Numbered from the stretch's first letter, positions 1 through 7,926 are shown. The stretch is 56,933 bases of DNA from an uncultured Clostridia bacterium (GCA_944363505.1 CALVUD010000010.1:1-56933); one strand, 5' to 3'. Notes: generated by a model not told the origin, from the letters alone. Numbers and translations: made by a program.

Positions 1-131
1 AAATACCGCAGTTCCAGCTTGTGTTTATACGTCTATCGTATTACTCTGAAACTTTGATATTTTACAGATTATTTTTTTCAATGTCTTTTCCTATGCAGTT
101 GTCAAAGTGCCTTTAACCGCAAAAGCGGTTT
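1..131 (-). other. Probable rRNA spacer/leader leading to a 23S rRNA gene beyond the left edge
   Basis: Read on the minus strand, the sequence after tRNA-Ile contains CTTTGACAACTGCATAGG (about 87-104), which resembles the conserved TTGAAAACTGCATA box found in 16S-23S spacers of Bacillota shortly before 23S rRNA. No rRNA gene body lies in the window. A short inverted repeat (AACCGC/GCGGTT, about 115-130) directly follows the tRNA-Ile CCA end and may be a processing stem; it lacks the U tract of a terminator. That 23S follows is inferred. Confidence 0.4.
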
Positions 132-208
132 TGGTAGGCTGAAGTGGACTCGAACCACCGACCTCGCGCTTATCAGGCGCGTGCTCTAACCTGCTGAGCT
201 ACCAGCCT
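132..208 (-). tRNA. tRNA-Ile (GAT)
   Basis: A complete 77-nt cloverleaf ending in an encoded CCA (132-134). The acceptor stem AGGCTGG pairs with TCAGCCT, the anticodon loop reads CTGATAA (anticodon GAT), and the T arm holds GGTTCGAGTCC. It lies 9 nt downstream of tRNA-Ala and shares its promoter. Confidence 0.95.
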
Positions 209-217
209 TCGTCATAT

Positions 218-293
218 TGGTGGAGATATGCGGATTCGAACCGCAGACCCCCTGCTTGCAAAGCAGGTGCTCTACCAACTGAGCTATACCCCC
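218..293 (-). tRNA. tRNA-Ala (TGC)
   Basis: A complete 76-nt cloverleaf with encoded CCA (218-220). The 5' strand begins GGGGGTA, the anticodon loop is TTTGCAA (anticodon TGC), and the T loop is GTTCGAATC. It is the first gene after the promoter at 334-362. The Ala-Ile order is the reverse of the usual Ile-Ala order in 16S-23S spacers. Confidence 0.95.
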
Positions 294-333
294 AAGGTGC
301 GTTTCAACCGCCTCTTAAACGGGCAGCTTAAAA

Positions 334-362
334 ATAATACCATCTATTACCGGATATGTCAA
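334..362 (-). promoter_or_regulatory. Sigma-A promoter for the tRNA-Ala/tRNA-Ile unit
   Basis: Minus strand: TTGACA (357-362), 17-nt spacer, TATTAT (334-339), about 40 nt before the tRNA-Ala 5' end. No 16S rRNA 3' end is found between this promoter and the tRNA, so the tRNAs head this transcript. Confidence 0.8.
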
Positions 363-610
363 ACGCTTTAACGCATTTTTTATCGGTAAGCGACAATTTT
401 TATTTTACCTTGCTTTCTGCCGCGCTCAACGCGCCGATTAAACTTGTTTCTCCGGGTAAAATCGCGCCCGAACGAGCAAAATCCGTCGCGGTCCGCTAAA
501 ATTTTCGTAAAGTTTACGCGCGATTATGCGAAAACGCGGCTCATAAAACTTCCGTGCGCGTTATCCCGAGCTTTTAAACGTTTGCCGCGCGCGCGTTTTG
601 TCAATTGGTC
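363..610. other. Intergenic stretch without recognised content
   Basis: About 250 bases between the divergent tRNA and LURP-like promoters. No ORF with a ribosome binding site, no hairpin followed by a T tract and no repeat family was seen. Confidence 0.5.
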
Positions 611-639
611 TTGACACCGCAAACATTTTAGTTTAAAAT
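611..639 (+). promoter_or_regulatory. Sigma-A promoter of the first LURP-one-like gene
   Basis: TTGACA (611-616), 17-nt spacer, TAAAAT (634-639), about 25 nt upstream of the start codon. The ribosome binding site GGAAGAGAGG lies at 649-658. Confidence 0.8.
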
Positions 640-663
640 GCGTATATAGGAAGAGAGGTATTT

Positions 664-1176
664 ATGATAGTCCGAGTGTTGAAAAAGTTATACGAGAAAG
701 CGGGAGATTTCGCCCTGCGCGACGAGTTGGGTAATATGATATGCAAAACCGCGTATCTGGGCGCGGGTTACTACATCTATAACAAACGCGGTTCTCAGGT
801 CGCGCAACTCGTTTTCCAGAAAAATACCGCCACCATGTCCGTGGTAAGCTCCGTCCCCTCTTATCCCGGAGCCGTTAAAATGACAGCTCTGGCGCCCGAT
901 AACTTCGTATTCGACACGAACGTCATCGACAAGGGCGACGATCAGTTCGTCAAAAACGTCAAGGGACGCGAAGCCAAACGCTTTTCCCTATGGGGCACGC
1001 CTTCGGCATATTCTTTCGATATTTTCGACGGCTCGGAGCGCGTTGGAGAGGTTATCCCCTATCCTGCCGATAACGGCGTATACCAGATCCGTACATTCGA
1101 GGATACCAACCTTTTGTACGTTCTGATGATATGCCTCGCGCAGGAAAAACTGAACGCGGGTTTTACGAAAAAATAA
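664..1176 (+). CDS. LURP-one-related (tubby-like fold) protein
   Basis: A 170-residue cytoplasmic protein with no signal peptide or membrane segment. The pattern of short beta strands (a DELGNMICKTAY start, then YYIYNKRGSQVAQLVF, then SAYSFDIFDGSERVGEV) and the size match the LURP-one/DUF567 tubby-like barrel, of which the gene at 13782-14288 is a clearer member. Members often appear as small stand-alone proteins whose biochemical role is unknown. The start is fixed by an AGAGAGG ribosome binding site 5 nt upstream and a near-consensus promoter. It is monocistronic and ends at a strong terminator. The family assignment rests on pattern similarity by eye and is moderate; no function is claimed. 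Confidence 0.6.
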   Translation: MIVRVLKKLYEKAGDFALRDELGNMICKTAYLGAGYYIYNKRGSQVAQLVFQKNTATMSVVSSVPSYPGAVKMTALAPDNFVFDTNVIDKGDDQFVKNVKGREAKRFSLWGTPSAYSFDIFDGSERVGEVIPYPADNGVYQIRTFEDTNLLYVLMICLAQEKLNAGFTKK

Positions 1177-1201
1177 AGGGATTTAACCTAAATAAAAAAG
1201 C

Positions 1202-1225
1202 GGCGGACCTGAGGTCCGCCTTTTT
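1202..1225 (+). terminator. Rho-independent terminator
   Basis: GGCGGACC / GGTCCGCC stem (1202-1209 and 1213-1220) with a TGA loop and TTTTT (1221-1225), 25 nt after the LURP-like stop codon. The A run at 1194-1199 could let it act in both directions. Confidence 0.85.
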
Positions 1226-1229
1226 AACT

Positions 1230-1857
1230 TTAATACGTTATCCGGACTTTTTCTTTAAATGTCTGACGACGTAAATCTTGTAAAACCAACGCCGCAATCG
1301 CCGCGACCAGTATTATCAAAGACGTTACCTGTATCCGGTCAAAGTATCGTCGAACACGCGTCTGACGTCGCCTAGGAAAAACTCTATCACGAACCTGCAT
1401 ACGGCGTATGTGGCGGCATATACGAGGGTTATTGCGCCCTTTTTGCGGATGGAATCTGAGGCTATTATTAATAAAATGAAAATCAAAACCAAAGCCGGTG
1501 CTTCTATGATTTGTGCGGGCACGAGATTTGATCCCCGTAGGAGCCGATACGTCCAAAGGTTCCGTAAAAACGATCCCTGTCGCGCTGCCGGTGGTTTCCC
1601 TTAGCAGCAACCGCTGCACAGACATCCCGTTCTTCCGACGGCGTGTCCTAACGGCACTCCGACCGCAAGTCTGTCGACAGTTCGACGGCAGGCATTTTAA
1701 AAGCCTTAAAATAAATCAAGATCCCCAATGCGCCGCCGATAAATTCCCCGTAAAATACAAATCCGCCCGACATCGGTTCCAATAACGACACTTCTTCCGA
1801 AAAAACGTATTTAGAGTTTCCGATTATAGAAAAAAGCTTAGCTCCGATACGACGCAA
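1230..1857 (-). pseudogene. lgt: Decayed prolipoprotein diacylglyceryl transferase (lgt)
   Basis: Lgt catalyses transfer of diacylglycerol from phosphatidylglycerol to the lipobox cysteine of prolipoproteins. Pieces of it lie in order on the minus strand but in different frames. One piece (1648-1857) reads GGFVFYGEFIGGALGI, the first family block. Next comes GRTGCLCSGCC followed by a stop codon where the GCCYG motif is expected (about 1595-1630). Then APALVLIFILL to RFVIEFFLGDVRR (1325-1522) matches the family's PTQLYEA...RFxIEFxRGD block. A last piece holds VTSLIILVAAIAAL near the C terminus. At least two frameshifts and one nonsense change break the gene, and the N terminus is not recognisable. 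As the window encodes several predicted lipoproteins, a functional lgt should exist elsewhere. Confidence 0.7.
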
Positions 1858-2043
1858 GGATCAGAGAACTGAGAAAAGAACGAAAGCTTTCCCAAAAAAG
1901 AACCGGCGTCGATACTCGAAGTTGACTCGCACCGTGAGCTTTGGGAAAACCGAACGTTACGAGCCGAGTTTCAAGCAACTCGATGCGATGTGGCGCTGTT
2001 TCGAGGTCAGCGCCGATTATATAACAGGCTTGAAAGACTTTTA
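1851..2043 (+). pseudogene. Decayed XRE-family helix-turn-helix regulator
   Basis: A Cro/CI-type regulator of about 65 residues can be read across three frames. It starts ARIRELRKERKLSQK (from 1854), continues after a frameshift in the run of A at about 1895 as ASILEVDSHRELWENR, and after a second shift near 1965 as EPSFKQLDAMWRCFEV to SADYITGLKDF and a TAA stop at 2041-2043. These blocks match the usual XRE order (RIxxLRKExxLSQ, WExGxxxP, SxDYLLG). No intact start codon or ribosome binding site remains. It abuts the lgt remnant head to head, so this whole patch is decaying DNA. Confidence 0.6.
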
Positions 2044-2060
2044 ACTGTAAATTTTACCGG

Positions 2061-2087
2061 AAAAGCCCGACTGTCGGTCGGGCTTTT
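2061..2087. terminator. Bidirectional terminator
   Basis: AAAAGCCCGAC (2061-2071) pairs with GTCGGGCTTTT (2077-2087) around a 5-nt loop, giving a T run on either strand. On the minus strand it ends the two-gene membrane protein operon. Confidence 0.8.
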
Positions 2088-2124
2088 ATGAATGGTCTGT
2101 CTGTAAAATCTCCGCTTGTCGGCG

Positions 2125-3420
2125 TTATCTGCGGTTTCTTGCCTGTTGCGCGTAATAGTACGTCTTTTCGTAGGGCGACATGTCTTTTGTCGCTTCGGCG
2201 TCTATTGCCGCCCAATCGGGCTCGTAGGACACGGGCGTTTCCTTCGTCTCCTCTTCTTCGTCCTTGCCGCCGAACTCTTTAAGTCTTAACGCGCCTATCG
2301 CAAGCGACGAGAAGATAACTATCGCGCCCCAGATATACAGCCACTGACGGGCGGGGAACAGCGAAATGACCGCGAACAGCAGGTGGTTGCTGTTAAGCCA
2401 CGCGCTCTTTTTGTAGTCCCACATACCGCGCGCTTCGACGGTGGAGTTGATCTTGATGGCGAACGTTCCTTCCGTGGCGTCGATACCGATATAAATGGGC
2501 GTTCCCGCAAGCGCGTCGTCGGCTATCGCCTCGTTAAGCGTGTAAAGGAGCGGCACCAACATCGGCGAAAGCGTATCGATGATCGTTCCGACCAAACCGG
2601 CGCTGTCGCCCAGATCTATCGCTATTTCCATAGGAGTTCCCTGCATGTCCAGTATCGACCACTTGACGAGAAGTTCTTTCTGTTCGTCGGTCAGCGGCGC
2701 GCCCTGTTCGAAATTGGCGGGATTTTTGTCGGTCTGGATAAGATTGGGAATCATCTCGTAATTCATGATGAAGTCGATCTCTTCGTCGAATTCTCTTTGG
2801 TTCAGGACGAGGTGTACCAGAACGGGTATCGTCAATCTGTCGTCGTCGGCAAGGTTGATCCACGGTCCGCGGAAAGTGACGTAACCGTTCTTGTCGATCG
2901 ACTTGAAGTTCACGGAGATAAGTTCCTTGACCTCGGGAGCGCTCCAGCCCTGTTCCAGCCAATAATCCAGGCTCTCGGAGTTATCGAGGTTGCCGTTGGC
3001 ATAATTCCATTTTACGAAGTTATCGATAAGCAAGCCGTTCTGCTCCGCCTGATCGCCGTAGTCTTCACGCAGTTTATCGAACGTAACCGTACCGGCAGTC
3101 GCAGAGTCGAGGATCCCGGGCAACGGAATATCCACGACCAGCCAGATACCTGCCGTAAAAATAAACGATACCAACACCAACGCGACTACCTGACGCATGA
3201 CCTTTTTGCGGTTGCCGGCGTTCTTTTTGGATTTTTTGCCGGTAACGATAAAGGCTATCAGGTACGCGAGGAATATTACTCCCGCGAGTATCAGTCCGAC
3301 GTAAGGCCAGAAGCTGTACGTAGAACCTTCCTGCAATACGATCACGCTTTTCCATGCCACAAATGCGAGAAGCGCGGGGAAACCTATAATAAACAACAGA
3401 ATTTTAAGCGCTTTTTTCAT
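2125..3420 (-). CDS. Membrane protein of unknown function, second gene of a pair
   Basis: 431 residues, not recognised as a known family. Three predicted membrane segments lie near the N terminus (about 5-25, 36-60 and 75-97), followed by a polar domain of about 240 residues that is probably extracytoplasmic, one more membrane segment (about 352-378) and an acidic/basic C-terminal tail. The start codon overlaps the upstream stop by one base (TAATG), with GGAGG 10 nt before it, so translation is coupled to the preceding gene. Both proteins share this plan of N-terminal helices, large polar domain and C-terminal helix, so they may be distant paralogues or partners of one complex. A terminator follows the stop at 2061-2087. 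Confidence 0.75.
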   Translation of the reverse strand: MKKALKILLFIIGFPALLAFVAWKSVIVLQEGSTYSFWPYVGLILAGVIFLAYLIAFIVTGKKSKKNAGNRKKVMRQVVALVLVSFIFTAGIWLVVDIPLPGILDSATAGTVTFDKLREDYGDQAEQNGLLIDNFVKWNYANGNLDNSESLDYWLEQGWSAPEVKELISVNFKSIDKNGYVTFRGPWINLADDDRLTIPVLVHLVLNQREFDEEIDFIMNYEMIPNLIQTDKNPANFEQGAPLTDEQKELLVKWSILDMQGTPMEIAIDLGDSAGLVGTIIDTLSPMLVPLLYTLNEAIADDALAGTPIYIGIDATEGTFAIKINSTVEARGMWDYKKSAWLNSNHLLFAVISLFPARQWLYIWGAIVIFSSLAIGALRLKEFGGKDEEEETKETPVSYEPDWAAIDAEATKDMSPYEKTYYYAQQARNRR

Positions 3421-5090
3421 TAGATACGTCCTCCTTCCGCTTTGAGCGTGAGTTTGGCGTATTGCTTGTCAATCAAAGAAGTGAAATAGTACGCCGCTAT
3501 CAACGTAAACACTATCACGGCACTCATCTTGATAAGCGTGGAACGCACGATAAAGAAGGGATAGTATTTGCCCTGGATCTCTTCCTCGGTATCCCATTTT
3601 TCGAACAGAGACAGCAGCTCGGCTCCGGTATAAGGATTGATGGTACCGGAAGAGCTCATCGTTACGTGTCCGACGTATTCGACGCCGTTTTTGGGGCTTT
3701 CGTCCACCAGGACGGAACCGAGTTTCGCGCCGTGAACGGTAGCGTAGTATTTGGCGTAAGCGTAATCTTTCAGACCTTCGTCCTCAATAAAATAATATAT
3801 AGGATAGGTGCTGGGCGAAATATATACGCTGATCGCGGAGGAAGCAAGAATCTCCTGGAGCATTTCCCAGGTCAGTTCGCCGTCAACTTCCATGCCGAGC
3901 AATCCGAATACAAGTTCAGCCAGGGTCTGTTCGCCGCCTTCGGTCGTTATGACGGTGTCGTTTAGAATATCGAGCAGCTTGTCGGTATCGAGAGAGCCGA
4001 TGTCCGCCATCAGTCCTTTGACCAATCCGACTATCATCTCGAACTCGGGACCCGAAACGAAGAAATTGAGCGAATTAATTATGTCATTGATCAAAGTGCT
4101 TTGCGAAGCGAGCGCGCCTGCCAGCACTTCGATGATCTCGTCGACCCTTTCGCGGGTGAGGAAATACTTGTTGGCGGTTCCGTTCTCGCCGTAAGCGTTA
4201 TCGTATTCGGAGGACGAATAAATATAATGGAAGTCTTCCTTCGCAAACGAAGATTCGGCAGCTCCCCTCTTGTATTTGTTCCAGTCGCTGTTGGGATTGG
4301 CTTCGAGTTCTGCCAAGACCTCGCCCAGATATACGTCGATATTGTCGTCCTCGTTCCTGGGCTCGTAGTTCAGTTTATTGGAATAATAATCGGTCAGGAC
4401 CTGTTTTGCGGCGTAATAACCGAAACGGTAGCCGTCCACGAACATCCCGTTGGGGCTGTAGTAAATGTCGTTTTCCTCGTCGTATTCGACCTCGATGGTA
4501 TAAGGAAGCTCGTTATAGGGAGCTTCGGCATCGGGACCGCCCGACAAAGTACCGTCCGTATTTCCGCCCTTGTTGTAATTCCTGGACTCGAAAGTTTCCA
4601 GATAGAACACGTCGATAAACTGCTGGATCTCTGAGTTCGTCGTCGCGACGTACTCGTCGAACGAAGTTATCGCGGATTCGTAAGAAGGTATTTCGACACC
4701 CTTCTCCAACGCAGCGGCGGCGTCTGCCTCATAGTCGTTTTTGAGGATGAAGTCGCAGTACATTATCGGACCGACGGTGATAACCGCCGCGACCAATGCG
4801 ACCAACACGCTCCTCGCCATACGGTTTTTCCTGCACACGGCTCTGAACAGCAACTGCGCAAGAATAACGACCGCCCACAGCACCGCCGCGTAAATTACCG
4901 GTTTCCAAGCTCCGAAGCCGCTGACGAAAAAGCTGTCGCGGTACGAAGAAGAAGCCAGCAATACGAGGTGGACAAACAGCGGGAAGCCGAGCGCGTAGAA
5001 CAGTACCTGAAGTACGCGCAATGCGGTGATCTTTCTTCTTGTCTTGACCATTTCGCAATCTCCTTCTCGGTTAGTGGGGTGAAAGGGCAT
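3420..5090 (-). CDS. Membrane protein of unknown function, first gene of a pair
   Basis: 556 residues from ATG 5090. Predicted membrane segments lie at about 28-50, 60-85 and 93-117, a large acidic and tyrosine-rich domain (about 120-510) follows, and one membrane segment lies near the C terminus (about 515-537). The domain resembles no family I recognise. Two in-frame starts each have their own ribosome binding site: ATG 5090 (GGAGG, 7 nt spacing) and ATG 5051 (AAGGAGATTG before it), which would give 556 and 543 residues. A consensus promoter lies just upstream. The stop overlaps the next gene by one base, so the two are an operon. Confidence 0.75.
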   Translation of the reverse strand: MPFHPTNREGDCEMVKTRRKITALRVLQVLFYALGFPLFVHLVLLASSSYRDSFFVSGFGAWKPVIYAAVLWAVVILAQLLFRAVCRKNRMARSVLVALVAAVITVGPIMYCDFILKNDYEADAAAALEKGVEIPSYESAITSFDEYVATTNSEIQQFIDVFYLETFESRNYNKGGNTDGTLSGGPDAEAPYNELPYTIEVEYDEENDIYYSPNGMFVDGYRFGYYAAKQVLTDYYSNKLNYEPRNEDDNIDVYLGEVLAELEANPNSDWNKYKRGAAESSFAKEDFHYIYSSSEYDNAYGENGTANKYFLTRERVDEIIEVLAGALASQSTLINDIINSLNFFVSGPEFEMIVGLVKGLMADIGSLDTDKLLDILNDTVITTEGGEQTLAELVFGLLGMEVDGELTWEMLQEILASSAISVYISPSTYPIYYFIEDEGLKDYAYAKYYATVHGAKLGSVLVDESPKNGVEYVGHVTMSSSGTINPYTGAELLSLFEKWDTEEEIQGKYYPFFIVRSTLIKMSAVIVFTLIAAYYFTSLIDKQYAKLTLKAEGGRI

Positions 5091-5115
5091 AAAAATACCT
5101 CCGCCCGATATTTAG

Positions 5116-5144
5116 ATTATAAATAAAACAAAGAATTATGTCAA
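5116..5144 (-). promoter_or_regulatory. Consensus sigma-A promoter of the membrane protein pair
   Basis: Minus strand TTGACA (5139-5144), 17-nt spacer, TATAAT (5116-5121): a perfect match, about 25 nt from the first start codon. Confidence 0.85.
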
Positions 5145-5207
5145 TACGCAATTTATAGTAAATCGAAGCATCTCCTCCGCTCGGACCGCGGCGGACGAAT
5201 GCGCGTG

Positions 5208-5236
5208 TTGCATAATCGCAAACTATGTTGTATACT
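5208..5236 (+). promoter_or_regulatory. Promoter of the ThuA-like gene
   Basis: TTGCAT (5208-5213), 17-nt spacer, TATACT (5231-5236). The ribosome binding site GGGAGG at 5242-5247 lies 5 nt before the ATG. Confidence 0.75.
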
Positions 5237-5252
5237 TTAGCGGGAGGCAGAT

Positions 5253-5999
5253 ATGAATATTACGATTTTTAACGAATATCACCCTGACGAACGCACGGGA
5301 AAAACCGAAAAGGTATATCCCGGCGGTATACACGAAACCTTAAAAACCATTTTCGGGAAAGAACACTCCGTTACCGTCGCTACCCAGGAACAGGCTTACA
5401 ACGGTCTTCCCGACGAGTTGCTCGACAAAACCGACGTCCTGATATGGTGGTCGAAAAACTGGGACAAGGAGTTGCTTAACTCCGTTGCGGACAAGGTCGT
5501 TTCCCGTATCCGGCAGGGTATGGGCGGCGTGTTTTTACATTCGGCCAAAAACTCCAAACCCTTTTTGCGGTTGACGGGAACAACTTCGGTCACCGCTCCC
5601 GTTCCGTGGAAAGAAACGGGCGAATACGAAAGACTGTTCGTGGTCTCCCCCTCTCATCCCATTGCCGCAGAAATACCGTCGGGACACATTATACCTAATG
5701 AAGAACCCTATTGCGAGTATTTCGATATACCCAAACCTGACGATATAGTTTTTTTGGGCGGCTTCGGCAACGGCATGTGCGTAAGGGCGGGAGTTACGTT
5801 TACCAGAGGCGCAGGAAAAATATTTTATTTTCAGCCCGGACACGATACGTTTCCCACCTATCACGACCCCGTCGTACGCAGAATAATCCTGAACGCGGTG
5901 AACTGGGCGGCGCCCGCTCCCGCGCTGACGCAGACTTTCGAATCTTACAAACCCGAACCGCAAGGGTTTAAAGCCAAAGTAAAAAAGCTTTTCAGATAA
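5253..5999 (+). CDS. ThuA-like (type-1 glutamine amidotransferase fold) protein
   Basis: 248 residues, cytoplasmic. ThuA-domain proteins have a class I glutamine-amidotransferase-like fold and are linked to trehalose and other sugar metabolism, often without a proven reaction. The sequence shows the expected blocks: an N-terminal strand with NEYHPDE, DVLIWWSKNW (about 62-71), GGVFLHSAKNS (about 91-101), HPIAAEIP, and near the end a GxGKIFYFQPGHD block (about 188-200) followed by NAVNWA. The start is set by GGGAGG 5 nt upstream. It is a single-gene unit with its own promoter and a bidirectional terminator. No substrate can be read from the context. Confidence 0.85.
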   Translation: MNITIFNEYHPDERTGKTEKVYPGGIHETLKTIFGKEHSVTVATQEQAYNGLPDELLDKTDVLIWWSKNWDKELLNSVADKVVSRIRQGMGGVFLHSAKNSKPFLRLTGTTSVTAPVPWKETGEYERLFVVSPSHPIAAEIPSGHIIPNEEPYCEYFDIPKPDDIVFLGGFGNGMCVRAGVTFTRGAGKIFYFQPGHDTFPTYHDPVVRRIILNAVNWAAPAPALTQTFESYKPEPQGFKAKVKKLFR

Positions 6000-6040
6000 A
6001 TATAATTTTTCAGTTAAATATTTGCAAAAGTAAATGCGAA

Positions 6041-6064
6041 AAAGCCCGGCTGAAACCGGGCTTT
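6041..6064. terminator. Bidirectional terminator
   Basis: AAAGCCCGG (6041-6049) pairs with CCGGGCTTT (6056-6064) around a 6-nt loop, between the convergent ThuA-like and kinase-like genes. Confidence 0.75.
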
Positions 6065-6086
6065 CGTATCATCGGGATTAAATTAT

Positions 6087-7112
6087 TTAAAGGCTTCCCT
6101 TGGTCTGGTCGTTAAAGGGCTTTTCGAGCGCGGACAACGCTTTTCTCAACAGACGTCTGCCAAGCCATTTATGACGTATATACTGATGAGAATTCTTTTT
6201 CCAACGGACTTCCAATTCCACCATAATGACCATCCCCAAATACATTCTCATAAGATTCGCCCTGACGCGCAAACTGTTGTCGGAATTGAACGGAGCCACG
6301 GAAGTGTATCCTTTTACAAAATAGCGGTTCCTTTCGAGCGAACGGGTGGGATACAGACTGATAAGGTCGGTAACGTAATCGCCGTAAAAAGCTCTGCTCC
6401 AGTTGATGAGTCCCTGATATGTGAAATTTTTGCGGTTTACGAATACGTTGTCGGGCGTAACCGCTCCGTTGACGAACGTGCACTCCTCGACGCTTTTCAG
6501 AATATCCCCCGCCCTGTTGATTACCCCGTAAATCTTATATGTGTCGAGTTTGACTTTCAGCACCGTGGCGTCGGCGACGATGCGGTCCACCATCTTTTTG
6601 AAAGCGTCCGCCCAGTTCGAATCCGTTCCGAGTTGCGCGTAACCGAAGCCCTCGCCTTTGAGACGATGTAGTTTTGCAAGATTTTGTCCGAGCTGGAACA
6701 TAACTCTGCGTTTGGCGTTCAGGTTCGGGAAAGTAAGCCCTTGAAGCGAAGCGTCGAAACCCTCGGAAATGAAATAATCGACGTTGATTTTTTCTTTCGA
6801 CACGTCGCGGAAAACCACGGACGGCCTCAATATTCTATCGTTTTCTCCGACATCGGCGGATTCCGCCGCGGCAAGCGCGTCGTAATAAGCGAGTTCGGCT
6901 TTTATCAGGTCTTTTTCATAGGTAAGGGTCGCGGATTCCGGCGCCGTACCGAATTTGATATAGTAAACTTTACCGTTGCTTTTGACCTTGAAAACGGGAC
7001 TGAATTCCGCGTTCAGACACTCGGAGACGCTGTCGGCATTGCCGATACCGCTTTCTTCGAAGAGACGTTTTGCTTCGTATTTGCTGATTTTGTTTTTAGT
7101 GTAAGAATCCAT
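6087..7112 (-). CDS. Aminoglycoside phosphotransferase-fold protein with degenerate active site (probable pseudokinase)
   Basis: 341 residues. The fold of the APH/choline-kinase family is visible: a nucleotide-binding lobe with YYIKF (Lys53) and a Glu in the following helix (Glu73), the LAKLHRLKGEGFGY segment before the catalytic loop, and then VNGAVTPDN (214-222) and LINWSRAFYGDYVTDL (235-250). In active members these last blocks read HGDxxxxN and IDWE. Here the catalytic His-Gly-Asp is Asn-Gly-Ala and the metal-binding Asp is Asn237, whereas Asn222 and Asp250 are kept. The reading frame is intact with a GAAAGGAAG ribosome binding site, so this looks like a conserved pseudokinase or a protein with a changed reaction rather than a decaying gene. 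It has its own promoter and is monocistronic. Confidence 0.7.
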   Translation of the reverse strand: MDSYTKNKISKYEAKRLFEESGIGNADSVSECLNAEFSPVFKVKSNGKVYYIKFGTAPESATLTYEKDLIKAELAYYDALAAAESADVGENDRILRPSVVFRDVSKEKINVDYFISEGFDASLQGLTFPNLNAKRRVMFQLGQNLAKLHRLKGEGFGYAQLGTDSNWADAFKKMVDRIVADATVLKVKLDTYKIYGVINRAGDILKSVEECTFVNGAVTPDNVFVNRKNFTYQGLINWSRAFYGDYVTDLISLYPTRSLERNRYFVKGYTSVAPFNSDNSLRVRANLMRMYLGMVIMVELEVRWKKNSHQYIRHKWLGRRLLRKALSALEKPFNDQTKGSL

Positions 7113-7145
7113 TCTTCCTTTCTCCGAACGACTTCCGTCTGAAAT

Positions 7146-7174
7146 AGTTTACCAATTTTTTGCTCCGATTACAA
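7146..7174 (-). promoter_or_regulatory. Promoter of the pseudokinase gene
   Basis: Minus strand TTGTAA (7169-7174), 17-nt spacer, TAAACT (7146-7151). Confidence 0.6.
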
Positions 7175-7218
7175 GCATTTTGGGAATATTTCTCGAACGC
7201 GCCGTCCCGAAACCCCGT

Positions 7219-7836
7219 TTAAGGCTCCCTATCGTGCTCTTCGGCGGCGTTTTCGGACGTGTTTTCGGATACTTTCATAGTATCGTAAGGCTTTTTGTCG
7301 GCGCTAATCCGTCTCAACGCGGGATATTTTATGGATATTTCCTCTTTTAATGCGGCGACGTAACGTATTTTCGACAATGCCACACAGATCGCGCTGCCGA
7401 CGGGAACCGCCACAAGCGGCTGTAACAGTTGCGCGGGAATGTTCGCCGCCGCAACCGGAAATCCGTACATGAATCCTTCGAAAATGAAGTATGCGAAAAC
7501 CATTATGAGGGAACCCGCAAGGCTGCCGAGCACGGCTTTCCATATCCTGAATTTTTTATAGTATATTAAAGACGCCGCGAGCGCCATGACTCCTTTTGCA
7601 AAAAACGTTACGGGCATATATACTACATATCCCGCGATAAGATCCGCAAGCATGCTGCCCAACGCGGCGACCCCGACAGCCATCGGCACCGGCAACATGA
7701 AACAGCCTATTACGATAAACACGTCTCCCGGATGAACGTAACCGAGCGCGATCGGGATTTTGAGATATGCGGTGGCAACCAGAATCAAAGCCGCAAAAAG
7801 CGCCGTCAAAGATAGCGATTTCAAGTTTTTATTCAT
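7219..7836 (-). CDS. ECF transporter substrate-binding (S) component
   Basis: 205 residues with about five or six membrane helices (residues 10-30, 35-70, 75-92, 103-125 and 130-150). The opening SLTALFAALILVATAYLKIP and the GYVHPGDVFIVIGCFMLP block are typical of the S components grouped with PF07155-type vitamin transporters. S components capture a vitamin and work with the EcfAA'T energising module, which is not encoded in the window, so this is probably a group II (shared module) member. The substrate is not determinable; no riboswitch is seen in the short leader. GGAGG lies 8 nt before the ATG, and the gene has its own promoter behind the COG2509 gene. The soluble C-terminal tail (about 170-205) is acidic. 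Confidence 0.8.
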   Translation of the reverse strand: MNKNLKSLSLTALFAALILVATAYLKIPIALGYVHPGDVFIVIGCFMLPVPMAVGVAALGSMLADLIAGYVVYMPVTFFAKGVMALAASLIYYKKFRIWKAVLGSLAGSLIMVFAYFIFEGFMYGFPVAAANIPAQLLQPLVAVPVGSAICVALSKIRYVAALKEEISIKYPALRRISADKKPYDTMKVSENTSENAAEEHDREP

Positions 7837-7898
7837 GCGGTCAGCCTCCGAATCTAATTGTAGACGACGACGCGACGCGTTATATCGTTTGAATATTG

Positions 7899-7926
7899 AT
7901 TATACTCACACGAAAAATTATGTCAA
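7899..7926 (-). promoter_or_regulatory. Promoter of the ECF S component
   Basis: Minus strand TTGACA (7921-7926), 16-nt spacer, TATAAT (7899-7904). Confidence 0.8.

Noticed and set aside
1230..1625. A 131-codon minus-strand open frame read as an independent small gene
   Set aside because: It mixes lgt-derived segments with out-of-frame sequence and has no ribosome binding site, so it was treated as part of the lgt pseudogene.
2383..3423. A 346-codon plus-strand open frame opposite the 431-residue membrane protein
   Set aside because: It lacks a ribosome binding site, gives a low-complexity Arg/Val-rich translation and mirrors the real gene's codon pattern. The same applies to the long opposite frames at 25160-26710, 28090-29571 and 32547-33857.
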